Positions 56,962 through 64,000 of a DNA stretch of 64,000 bases are shown here, in pieces. The stretch comes from Liquorilactobacillus ghanensis DSM 18630 (GTDB lineage: Bacteria; Bacillota; Bacilli; Lactobacillales; Lactobacillaceae): positions 124,001 to 188,000 of the forward strand of contig NZ_AZGB01000005.1 in the NCBI RefSeq assembly GCF_001435235.1. The letters are read 5' to 3'. The notes beneath the pieces were generated by a model, which was given only the letters and a program-made list of their open reading frames with translations, did no database searches and was not told the origin of the DNA. A program made the translations under genes and the position numbers. How positions within the stretch are numbered: the stretch's first letter is position 1; every line of letters begins with the position of its first letter.

Positions 56962-58038
56962 ATGGATAATCAAAGGGTCGAACGTTTACGAAAAAAAATG
57001 CAGGAATTGCATTTTGATAGTTTTTTGATTACCGATCCGGTTAATCGCTTTTATTTGAGTGGCTTTACCGGAGATGATGGACTGTTATTGATCACTGAGC
57101 AAGAAAAGTTTTTGATCACTGATTGGCGATTTGAACAGCAGATTCAACATGAGTGTCCAAATTGGCAATTAATTTTAACCCGTGATTATTTGGGTGCGGC
57201 TTGTCAGCTAGCACAAAAATTTCAATTAACAGCATTAGCTTTTGAAAGCACAATTAGTTATGCAGATTATAGTTTCCTTGATGAAAAATTTCCTGGTGAT
57301 TTAGCAGCAGTAACGGCTGTGATTGAGTCACTGCGTTCAGTTAAAGATCAAACAGAGTTAACGGCGCTTCGGGCTTCGTGTCAATTGGCTGGTCGCGGAT
57401 ATCAAGCAGTTCTTGAATTCTTGCGTCAACAGACAGATTTTACGAAAATAACAGAACATGATACAGCTGTCTTTCTCGATCACTTTATGCAAGATAATGG
57501 GGCGGAAGATAAATCATTCACTACGATTGTTGCTAGTGGCGAACGCTCAACTTGGCCGCATGCAACAGCATCGCAAGCTGCCTTGGCAGAAAACACGATG
57601 ATTACGTTAGATTTTGGCTATTTTTTACATAAGTACACTTCAGATGTAACCCGAACGTTTGCAATTGGAAAACAATCAAATGAATTTCGACGGCTTTATC
57701 AATTGGTAAAAGACGCGCAAGCAGCTACGATCAGTGCAATTAAGCCGGGAGTTTCTGGTAAAAAGCTTGATCAAATTGGACGTGGAATTATTGAACAGGG
57801 CGGTTATGGAAAATTCTTTAATCATGGCATGGGTCATGGAATTGGTTTGGCAATTCATGAAATGCCGGCACTTGGAGCTCGTTCACAGGATATTCTACAA
57901 CCTGGTCAAGTAGTTACGGTCGAACCAGGAGTTTATGTTCCTAAAATTGGTGGAATTCGAATTGAGGATGATATTTTGGTTACAGATACCGGTTATGAGA
58001 TTTTAACTGATTTTGACCGTGATTATCATGAACTTTGA
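56962..58038 (+). CDS. pepP: Xaa-Pro aminopeptidase-like M24 peptidase
   Basis: A 358-residue pita-bread metallopeptidase that removes N-terminal residues before proline. The creatinase-like N-terminal domain is followed by the catalytic domain with the five metal ligands: Asp in TLDFGYF, Asp in DVTRTF, His in HGMGHGIGLAIHE, Glu in VEPGVYV and Glu in RIEDDILV. The start is ATG 56962 after CAGGAGGGTGA. PepQ-type dipeptidase activity is an alternative. It precedes efp, as usual in Firmicutes. Confidence 0.93.
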   Translation: MDNQRVERLRKKMQELHFDSFLITDPVNRFYLSGFTGDDGLLLITEQEKFLITDWRFEQQIQHECPNWQLILTRDYLGAACQLAQKFQLTALAFESTISYADYSFLDEKFPGDLAAVTAVIESLRSVKDQTELTALRASCQLAGRGYQAVLEFLRQQTDFTKITEHDTAVFLDHFMQDNGAEDKSFTTIVASGERSTWPHATASQAALAENTMITLDFGYFLHKYTSDVTRTFAIGKQSNEFRRLYQLVKDAQAATISAIKPGVSGKKLDQIGRGIIEQGGYGKFFNHGMGHGIGLAIHEMPALGARSQDILQPGQVVTVEPGVYVPKIGGIRIEDDILVTDTGYEILTDFDRDYHEL

Positions 58039-58151
58039 GTTTGAGATGAGTGAGAACTTGCATTTTAATGATCAAAACTGCTATCATTAATTGTATATGA
58101 TTTTCTGCAGAATTTGATATTGGGCAGAAGAATTATTCTAGGAGGAGCAAT

Positions 58152-58709
58152 ATGATTTCGGTAAACGAATTTAAAAATGGATTGACAATTGAGGTTGAAG
58201 GAGATTTATGGCGTGTTGTTGAATTTCAGCATGTTAAACCTGGCAAGGGGTCAGCTTTTGTCCGCTCTAAGCTTAAAAATTTACGGACAGGTGCAGTTCA
58301 GGAAAAAACTTTCCGAGCTGGTGAAAAAGTTGAACAGGCTCAGATCGATAATCGTAAGATGCAGTATTTATATGCAGATGGAACTAACTATGTTTTCATG
58401 GATACCACTACTTACGAGCAATTGGAACTACCAGAAGATCGAATTAAAAATGAATTAAATTATCTTAAAGAAAATATGGTTGTCAGCATTATTATGCATG
58501 GTAATGAGACTTTGGGAGTTGATTTACCTAATACGGTTGATTTGAAAGTTGCTGAGACAGAACCCGGCATTAAAGGCGATACTGCTTCTGGTGGCTCTAA
58601 ACCGGCTAAAATGGAAACTGGTTTGGTAGTTCAAGTACCATTCTTTGTAAATGAAGGCGATGTTTTGACAATCAATACGCAAGATGGAAGTTATGTTTCA
58701 CGGGCTTAA
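58152..58709 (+). CDS. efp: Elongation factor P
   Basis: A 185-residue tRNA-shaped factor that relieves stalling at polyproline stretches. Domain I carries the tip loop in [14 protein letters not shown] with the lysine at about position 32, which is modified in many bacteria. Domains II and III follow, ending [16 protein letters not shown]. The ribosome site AGGAGGAGC lies before the ATG. Neighbours pepP and asp23 match the standard order. Confidence 0.97.
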   Translation: MISVNEFKNGLTIEVEGDLWRVVEFQHVKPGKGSAFVRSKLKNLRTGAVQEKTFRAGEKVEQAQIDNRKMQYLYADGTNYVFMDTTTYEQLELPEDRIKNELNYLKENMVVSIIMHGNETLGVDLPNTVDLKVAETEPGIKGDTASGGSKPAKMETGLVVQVPFFVNEGDVLTINTQDGSYVSRA

Positions 58710-58735
58710 AAGCTTGAAAGCGAGGAGGAAAACCA

Positions 58736-59167
58736 ATGGCAGAAGATAACAATATTATATTGGCCGATGATCAATCAGCTAGTGGCAGCATTGAGATCGC
58801 CCCTGAGGTTTTGGAAGTGATTGTTGGAATTGCAGCAACGCAAATTGATGGTGTTTATTCAATGCGGGGCTCATTAGCTACAAGTTTGAATGAATTATTC
58901 GGTCGCAAGAGTCGCGGCAAGGGTGTTAAAATCGATCAATCAGCTGGCCAGCTTAGTACGGATATCTACGTTTTTTTGAATTATGGCGTTTCAGTGCCTA
59001 AAGTTGCTTTGGAAATTCAAGAAAAAGTTAAACAGCAGTTACTGTTTATGACCGGATTGAAATTAACGACAGTCAATGTTTATGTTCAGGGTGTTGTCCC
59101 AGCTAAACAGACTTCAGCAGTTGACCCAAATAATTTATTTGCTGAAGAAAATGGTGAACAAAAGTGA
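58736..59167 (+). CDS. Asp23/Gls24 family envelope stress protein (YqhY-like)
   Basis: A 143-residue soluble protein of the Asp23 family, placed between efp and nusB like YqhY. The conserved core is IEIAPEVLEVIVGIAATQIDG and a later FLNYGVSVPKVALEIQE segment. The family is linked with membrane-lipid or envelope homeostasis in Bacillus; the precise role is unresolved. The stop codon overlaps the nusB start. Confidence 0.92.
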   Translation: MAEDNNIILADDQSASGSIEIAPEVLEVIVGIAATQIDGVYSMRGSLATSLNELFGRKSRGKGVKIDQSAGQLSTDIYVFLNYGVSVPKVALEIQEKVKQQLLFMTGLKLTTVNVYVQGVVPAKQTSAVDPNNLFAEENGEQK

Positions 59168-59577
59168 TGAAACGACATTCGATGAGAGAGATTGCTTTTC
59201 AGATATTATTTGCAATGGAAAGTAATGAAACGACGGATTTGACAGCACTTTATCAGCAGCTTAGATTGCAAAATACTGAATTAACGCCTGAAATACCTGA
59301 TTATTTAAAATTATTAGTAACTGGTGTCCAAAGCCATTTAACAGAACTAAATGAATTATTGATCAAGTATTTAAAAACAGGCTGGTCATTGAAACGCTTG
59401 AATAAAGCAGATTTGGTGATTATGCAGTTAGCTGCCTTTGAAATAGAATTCGTCGCTGAAACTCCTAATCGAGTTGCAATTGATGAGGCATTGGAATTAG
59501 CTAAAGAATTTAGTGATGAAACTTCTCGACGCTTCATTAATGGAGTATTGTCAAACTTAGTGCAAGAAAAAGAATAA
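59167..59577 (+). CDS. nusB: Transcription antitermination factor NusB
   Basis: A 136-residue all-helical RNA-binding protein needed for rRNA antitermination. The N-terminal RHSMREIAFQILFAMESNE and the C-terminal RVAIDEALELAKEFSDETSR signatures are present. ATG 59167 overlaps the asp23-family stop (GTGATGA); GTG 59164 is an alternative. The following gap contains a terminator. Confidence 0.95.
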   Translation: MKRHSMREIAFQILFAMESNETTDLTALYQQLRLQNTELTPEIPDYLKLLVTGVQSHLTELNELLIKYLKTGWSLKRLNKADLVIMQLAAFEIEFVAETPNRVAIDEALELAKEFSDETSRRFINGVLSNLVQEKE

Positions 59578-59895
59578 TTTTTATAAATTTTGTGATGAAC
59601 GATCTACTGTGAAAATTATTTCAAGAGGATAACTTACATTTTTGCAGCTCAATTAGTTGTTAAGTAATAGAATGGAATAAATTAATCAGTCTACAATGGA
59701 TTGATATAATCAACCTGCTCAAGTTGTTTGTTCTTAATAGAACAGACAGCTTTTTTAATTGGTACACCAAATTTTTATTTATAGGTTCTCAATTTGGCAA
59801 ACTGATTTGATCCAAGTTTTTTTAGCTCCATCTGCGTTGTGAAAATATGGTAAAATGTAGATTAGTATTTAGCAGACTTAAAGGTGGCGATTTTC
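59578..59895 (+). other. Gap between nusB and folD
   Basis: Contains the terminator at 59721-59756. A TGGTAAAAT-like -10 (about 59852-59860) for folD and the ribosome site AAGGTGG lie near the right end. The first 140 bases after nusB show no feature. Confidence 0.5.
59721..59756 (+). terminator. Rho-independent terminator after nusB
   Basis: AAGTTGTTTGTTC and GAACAGACAGCTT pair over 13 bp with wobbles, followed by TTTT. Confidence 0.85.
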
Positions 59896-60744
59896 TTGGC
59901 AATCAAATTAGATGGGAAAAAACTTTCACAAAAAATTGCTGGACAATTACAGCAGCGAGTAACGAAATTGAAAGCAAGGGGAGTTTCTCCAAAATTAGCA
60001 GTAATATTAATCGGTGATGATCCGGCCAGTCAGATTTACGTACGAAACAAACGAAGAATGGCGAAGAAAATCGGAATTGAAACAAGTGATTTACGATTGC
60101 CAGTAGCAACTTCAGAGGAAAAATTATTACAAATTATTGCAGAATTGAATAATGATGTGACTGTTCATGGAATTTTGGTGCAATTACCTTTACCGCCGCA
60201 AATTAATGAAGAGACAATTATTCAAGCGATTGATCCGCTAAAAGATGTTGATGGTTTTCATCCATTTAACATGGGAAAATTATTTATGGGTGCTCCATAT
60301 GCTATTCCATGTACACCTAATGGAATTATGCAGTTATTGGCAGAATATCGAATTCCTTTAGCCGGGAAAAAAGTTGTCATCGTTGGTCGCAGTAACATTG
60401 TCGGTCGTCCACTAGCAGCTCTAATGATTAATCATAATGCAACAGTTACAGTTGCGCATAGTTATACTAAAAATTTGTTTGAATTAACTAGACGAGCTGA
60501 TATTTTGGTAGCGGCCGTAGGCAAGGCCGAATTGTTTTCACAAACGGCTATTAAATCCGGGGCTGTTGTGATTGATGTTGGCATAAATCGAAATGCTGCT
60601 GGCAAATTGGTTGGAGATATTGATCAAATCAAAGTGGCTGATATTGCCAGTTATTTGACACCGGTACCAGGTGGGGTGGGCCCAATGACGATTGCAATGT
60701 TAATGAAACAAACCGTTGATTTTGCAGAACGGAGCGTGAAATAG
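59896..60744 (+). CDS. folD: Methylenetetrahydrofolate dehydrogenase/cyclohydrolase FolD
   Basis: A 282-residue bifunctional enzyme that interconverts 5,10-methylene- and 10-formyl-tetrahydrofolate. The catalytic Tyr/Lys region ASQIYVRNKRRMAKKIGI, QLPLPPQIN, DVDGFHPFNMGKL, the NADP loop GRSNIVGRPLAAL and the PVPGGVGPMT signature are intact. The start is TTG 59896, 8 bases after AAGGTGG; GTG 59884 lies inside that site. xseA follows after 1 base. Confidence 0.96.
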   Translation: MAIKLDGKKLSQKIAGQLQQRVTKLKARGVSPKLAVILIGDDPASQIYVRNKRRMAKKIGIETSDLRLPVATSEEKLLQIIAELNNDVTVHGILVQLPLPPQINEETIIQAIDPLKDVDGFHPFNMGKLFMGAPYAIPCTPNGIMQLLAEYRIPLAGKKVVIVGRSNIVGRPLAALMINHNATVTVAHSYTKNLFELTRRADILVAAVGKAELFSQTAIKSGAVVIDVGINRNAAGKLVGDIDQIKVADIASYLTPVPGGVGPMTIAMLMKQTVDFAERSVK

Positions 60745-60745
60745 C

Positions 60746-62113
60746 TTGGCAGCAACTGAGGAATATTTAACGGTCAGTGAATTAACGCAGTATCTAAAAA
60801 GAAAGTTTGATATGGACCCATATTTAGGGCGAATTTATCTAACTGGAGAAATTTCTAATTTTCGAATCCGCCGAAATGCACACCAGTATTTTAGTTTGAA
60901 AGACGAGCATGCTAAAATCAGCGCTATTATGTTTCGCTCGGCTTTTGCAAAAATTCGTTTTCAGCCAGAAGAAGGCATGAAAGTTATGGTTGTCGGGCGA
61001 ATATCACTGTATCCGCCTAGTGGCAGCTATCAAATTTATGTTGAGCAAATGGAACCAGCCGGTGTTGGAGCTTTATATCAAGCCTATGAACAGCTGAAAA
61101 AAAAGCTTGCTGCCGAAGGAGTATTTTCACAGCCAAAACAGATTTTACCGCATTTCCCGCGAAAGATTGCCGTTATTACTAGTCGTTCCGGTGCAGTTAT
61201 TAAGGATATTATGACAACGGCCCATCGCCGTTATCCTCCGGCTCAGCTATATTTATTTCCAGCCCAAGTTCAAGGCGATGCAGCAGCAGCGGAGCTGACG
61301 AAAAGAATTCACCAAGTTGATCAAATAGGAAATTTTGATGTTTTAATTATTGGTCGCGGTGGTGGTTCAATTGAGGATCTTTGGCCTTTTAATGAAGAAC
61401 AAGTTGTTCGAGCCTTGGCAGCGTGTTCAATTCCGGTAATTTCTTCAGTGGGACATGAGACAGACACAACTTTAACTGACTTGGTTGCAGATGTCCGGGC
61501 AGCTACTCCGACAGCAGCAGCTGAGTTGGCAGTTCCAGTTTTGAGTGATGAATTACTGAAGCTAAAGCAGCAGCGTTTACGTTTGTATCAGGCGTTTCGA
61601 GCTTTATTGCGGGCTAAGAACCAGCAGTGGCAGCGGTTGGCTCAGACACCGATTTTTTCTCAACCAGGAAGATTGTACGAAGGGTATTATCAAAAATTAG
61701 ATTTACTAACGCGCCGGCTTCAGCAAGCTTGGCAGCAGCAATTACTTACTAAAGAACGGCAAACAGTACTATTGAATCAACGATTAAATCGTTTGAATCC
61801 GCTTGAGCAGGTGCATCTGCAGCAACGGCAGTTAAATTATTTGCAGGCAAATTTGCACAAAAATGCAATCAATTATCTGCACAGTCAACAGCGGCGTTTG
61901 GCAGAATCGGTGATCCAGTTAGATGCCTTGAGTCCGTTGAAAGTCTTGGCACGTGGCTATGGTTTTGCAACCAGTGAAGGAAAAGTGCTTAAACAGACAG
62001 CCAATTTTGAAGTTGATAAAAACTTTGTATATCATGTAACTGATGGTCAAATAACAGCAAAAACTTTAAAAATTAGAAAGGATGTTACAGATGACAGAAA
62101 AACCAACCTTTGA
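60746..62113 (+). CDS. xseA: Exodeoxyribonuclease VII large subunit
   Basis: A 455-residue subunit of the single-strand-specific exonuclease. An N-terminal OB fold (about 1-115) is followed by the catalytic region with the GRGGGSIEDLWPFN block (about 203-216) and a long coiled-coil C-terminal part. The start is TTG 60746 behind GGAGCG in the folD 3' end. The 3' end overlaps xseB by 23 bases, so the subunits are translationally coupled. Confidence 0.95.
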   Translation: MAATEEYLTVSELTQYLKRKFDMDPYLGRIYLTGEISNFRIRRNAHQYFSLKDEHAKISAIMFRSAFAKIRFQPEEGMKVMVVGRISLYPPSGSYQIYVEQMEPAGVGALYQAYEQLKKKLAAEGVFSQPKQILPHFPRKIAVITSRSGAVIKDIMTTAHRRYPPAQLYLFPAQVQGDAAAAELTKRIHQVDQIGNFDVLIIGRGGGSIEDLWPFNEEQVVRALAACSIPVISSVGHETDTTLTDLVADVRAATPTAAAELAVPVLSDELLKLKQQRLRLYQAFRALLRAKNQQWQRLAQTPIFSQPGRLYEGYYQKLDLLTRRLQQAWQQQLLTKERQTVLLNQRLNRLNPLEQVHLQQRQLNYLQANLHKNAINYLHSQQRRLAESVIQLDALSPLKVLARGYGFATSEGKVLKQTANFEVDKNFVYHVTDGQITAKTLKIRKDVTDDRKTNL

Positions 62114-62324
62114 GACCCAATTGGCAGCTCTGGAGAAAATTGTTCAACAATTGGAAAAAGGTGATGTACCGTTGGAAACGGCACTTGATCAATTTCAGCA
62201 AGGAATAAAACTTAGCCGATTGTTGCAGCAGCAATTAGAAACAGCTGAAAAAACATTAACGCAGGTTGTTGATGAAAATGGTAAGATGACTGATTTTGAG
62301 CGGGATAGTCAAGATGAAAAGTAA
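62091..62324 (+). CDS. xseB: Exodeoxyribonuclease VII small subunit
   Basis: A 77-residue helical protein that binds the large subunit. The family signature FETQLAALEKIVQQLEKGDV and the GIKLSRLLQQQL helix are present. The start is ATG 62091, 9 bases after AGAAAGG; an ATG at 62082 directly abuts that site. It overlaps both xseA and ispA. Confidence 0.95.
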   Translation: MTEKPTFETQLAALEKIVQQLEKGDVPLETALDQFQQGIKLSRLLQQQLETAEKTLTQVVDENGKMTDFERDSQDEK

Positions 62325-63201
62325 AGAGTTAACGGATTTTACACAACAATACCGTTCATTAATTGAACAGTATTTACAACAATATTTGAGTTCGTTGACT
62401 GGTAATCCCTATTTAATTAAAGCGATGTCTTATTCGGTTATGGCTGGTGGAAAGCGAATTCGCCCATTGTTGATGTTGGCAGTTTGTCAAGATTTAGGTG
62501 GGAAAATTACTAAGGGAGCACTAACAGCAGCAGCTAGTTTGGAACTGTTGCATACGTATTCATTGATTCATGATGATTTACCGGAAATGGATAATGATGA
62601 TTTGCGGCGCGGACAACCAACTAATCATAAAGTTTTTGGTCATGCAGCAGCCGTTTTGGCAGGAGATGCATTACTGACAAACACTTTTGCTTGGTTAGCA
62701 TCAGCTGATCTTCAACCGACTGAGCTTCTTAAAATGGTTGAAAAATTAGCTCAAGCTGCGGGTGCTCAAGGAATGGTCAGCGGTCAAATGAGTGACATTT
62801 TAGGTGAAAAAAAGAAACTGACCTTAGCTGAATTGCAACGATTACATCAGCAAAAAACGGGAGCTTTATTACTATATGCCTGTCAAGCAGGAACAATTTT
62901 AGCTCAAGCTGATAAAAAAATTGAGAAATTAATTACTGAATATGGTCAGGCTTTTGGATTAGCATTTCAAATATATGATGATATTTTAGATGAAACCAGT
63001 ACCACGGCGGCTTTAGGGAAACAAGTGCATAAGGACCAAGCAGAACATAAAAATACTTACCCTGGCCTTTTAGGTCTTGATGGAGCGCAAGTTTCACTTA
63101 AAAAAGCAATCAACCGAGCAAATCAAGCGGTTAGCCAATTGCAACAGCTGGGATATGATTGTTTGTTGTTAAAGGGAATGTTGGGGTATTTTGCGATATA
63201 G
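62314..63201 (+). CDS. ispA: Polyprenyl (farnesyl) diphosphate synthase
   Basis: A 295-residue trans-prenyltransferase that builds farnesyl or geranyl diphosphate from C5 units. The first Asp-rich motif DDLPEMDND (about residues 86-94) and the second DDILDETS (about 226-233) are intact, and GGKRIRPLL is typical. It overlaps xseB, the usual xseB-ispA pairing. Together with mvaS it belongs to isoprenoid metabolism. The start is ATG 62314. Confidence 0.95.
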   Translation: MKSKELTDFTQQYRSLIEQYLQQYLSSLTGNPYLIKAMSYSVMAGGKRIRPLLMLAVCQDLGGKITKGALTAAASLELLHTYSLIHDDLPEMDNDDLRRGQPTNHKVFGHAAAVLAGDALLTNTFAWLASADLQPTELLKMVEKLAQAAGAQGMVSGQMSDILGEKKKLTLAELQRLHQQKTGALLLYACQAGTILAQADKKIEKLITEYGQAFGLAFQIYDDILDETSTTAALGKQVHKDQAEHKNTYPGLLGLDGAQVSLKKAINRANQAVSQLQQLGYDCLLLKGMLGYFAI

Positions 63202-63561
63202 AGCAGTTTAATTAATGTAAATAAGGATAAAAAAGTTCATAGGCGAAAGAAATGAATTTGCAGTTGAACAATTTATTTTGCTCGCTAAATGAAACGGCGT
63301 TTACTTTTCTTAAAGACTGATCAAGCGTATAAATATTTAATCTGAGTAGAATAATTTTATTTGGAAAATTAACGCAACAGTAGAAACTAGTGCTTTACTC
63401 TCCTGAGTTTGTTGAGGAAAATTGCCTAGATAGCAGAGTATTGGACCATAATGGATAATTGAAAGAAACAATTTAAGAAAGGAAAAACTATAATTCTTTT
63501 TCAAACATGATTATTTTTACTGAATATAGTGTTTGTCTGTGAATTATATAGTGGAAAAATC
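63202..63561 (+). other. Gap between ispA and the TlyA-type gene
   Basis: About 360 bases without a recognisable gene, terminator or riboswitch. The only notable point is an AAGAAAGGA purine tract near 63476-63485 that is not followed by a coding region. Long leaders before tlyA-type genes are not typical. Confidence 0.5.
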
Positions 63562-64000
63562 ATGACAAAACAGCGTGTCGATGTTTTATTAGTTGAACAG
63601 GGTCTTTTTTCCAGTCGTGAGCAGGCTAAACGAGCAGTTATGGCTGGAGAAATTTTAGGAGCAAATGAAGAAAGACTTGACAAGCCGGGAATGAAGATTG
63701 ATGCAGCGACTAAACTGCACTTTAAGGGCAGCAAATTGCCCTATGTCAGCCGAGGTGGATTAAAATTAGCCAAAGCGCTGAATGTTTTTAAAATTGAAGT
63801 TAAAGGGAAAACAGTTTTAGATATTGGTTCTTCAACGGGTGGATTTACTGATGTTATGCTGCAAAATGGTGCTAAACGTAGTTATGCCCTAGATGTCGGA
63901 ACTAATCAGTTGGTTTGGAAATTACGGCAAGACCCGCGAGTTATTGTGATGGAGAATACTAATTTTCGTTATAGCCAACCAGCTGATTTTACAGCAGGTA
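63562..64000 (+). CDS. TlyA-family rRNA methyltransferase / S4-domain protein (partial, cut by right edge)
   Basis: The first 146 codons are present. An N-terminal S4 RNA-binding domain (TKQRVDVLLVEQGLFSSREQ, about residues 2-21) is followed by the FtsJ/RrmJ-like methyltransferase start with YVSRGGLKLAKAL and the SAM motif VLDIGSSTGGFTDVML (about 94-109). Relatives are Mycobacterium TlyA and Bacillus YqxC; in Firmicutes it precedes argR and recN. The C-terminal part lies beyond the window. Confidence 0.93.
   Translation, partial: MTKQRVDVLLVEQGLFSSREQAKRAVMAGEILGANEERLDKPGMKIDAATKLHFKGSKLPYVSRGGLKLAKALNVFKIEVKGKTVLDIGSSTGGFTDVMLQNGAKRSYALDVGTNQLVWKLRQDPRVIVMENTNFRYSQPADFTAG

Noticed and set aside
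1-64000. CRISPR array
   Set aside because: No series of regularly spaced direct repeats with unique spacers was found; the ATAACA cluster is too short-spaced and irregular.

Overview
The window is a chromosomal segment of a low-GC Gram-positive bacterium, almost certainly a member of the Lactobacillaceae (former Lactobacillus sensu lato). The gene content and order support this: RNase J1 with the epsilon subunit RpoY, ylaN-ftsW-pyc, a CAP-domain protein before ylbG-rsmD-coaD-ylbL, the comE operon next to holA/rpsT/rpsO, tig-clpX, pheST behind a T-box, mltG-udk-greA, a mevalonate-pathway HMG-CoA synthase, and rplU-prp-rpmA-pepP-efp-asp23-nusB-folD-xseAB-ispA-tlyA. The species cannot be fixed from the sequence alone. 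Many genes use TTG starts placed correctly behind strong Shine-Dalgarno sequences.

Layout. 1-4.8 kb: RNase J1/RpoY (minus strand), a membrane-anchored unknown, peptide deformylase, a UPF0223 protein and an inositol-phosphatase family enzyme. 4.9-16.4 kb: TypA/BipA GTPase, YlaN, FtsW, pyruvate carboxylase, then the ylbG-rsmD-coaD-ylbL run and comEA. 16.4-26.5 kb: comEB, comEC, holA, ribosomal S20 and S15, dapA, RNase J2, a helical repeat-like protein and EF-Tu. 27-33.8 kb: trigger factor, ClpX, 6-phosphogluconate dehydrogenase and an ArlRS/CsrRS-like two-component system. 33.9-44.5 kb: a YidC insertase, acylphosphatase, rRNA methyltransferase, HD protein, HxlR regulator, T-box pheST, mltG-udk-greA and a nitroreductase. 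49.8-64 kb: cfa, mvaS, an unrecognised three-gene operon, tRNA-Arg, and the L21-to-TlyA housekeeping run, cut by the right edge.

The one clearly accessory region is a small integrated element of about 5.1 kb (44669-49802) between tRNA-Ser(CGA) and cfa. It is bounded by a 31-bp perfect direct repeat that overlaps the tRNA-Ser terminator. It carries a tyrosine integrase, a cluster of ATAACA motifs, a small membrane protein, a frameshifted ImmA-like metallopeptidase, an IS3-type transposase remnant, an Xre regulator coupled to a DUF3278-like membrane protein, a fragment resembling a class II bacteriocin, and a two-helix membrane protein. It looks like a decaying mobile island rather than a full prophage. 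Other points of interest are an uncharacterised operon with a palindrome over its -10 box (53-55.4 kb), a 43-codon membrane-peptide ORF antisense to that operon's terminator, a terminator-like leader before mvaS, and a comEC gene with no conventional start codon.

Together the genes form a housekeeping backbone: RNA decay (RNase J1/J2), protein birth and folding (def, EF-Tu, trigger factor, ClpX, YidC, EF-P), cell wall synthesis and division (FtsW, MltG), anaplerosis and pentose phosphate flux (Pyc, Gnd), isoprenoid supply (MvaS, IspA), folate and exonuclease VII functions, and the DNA-uptake channel (ComEA/ComEC).
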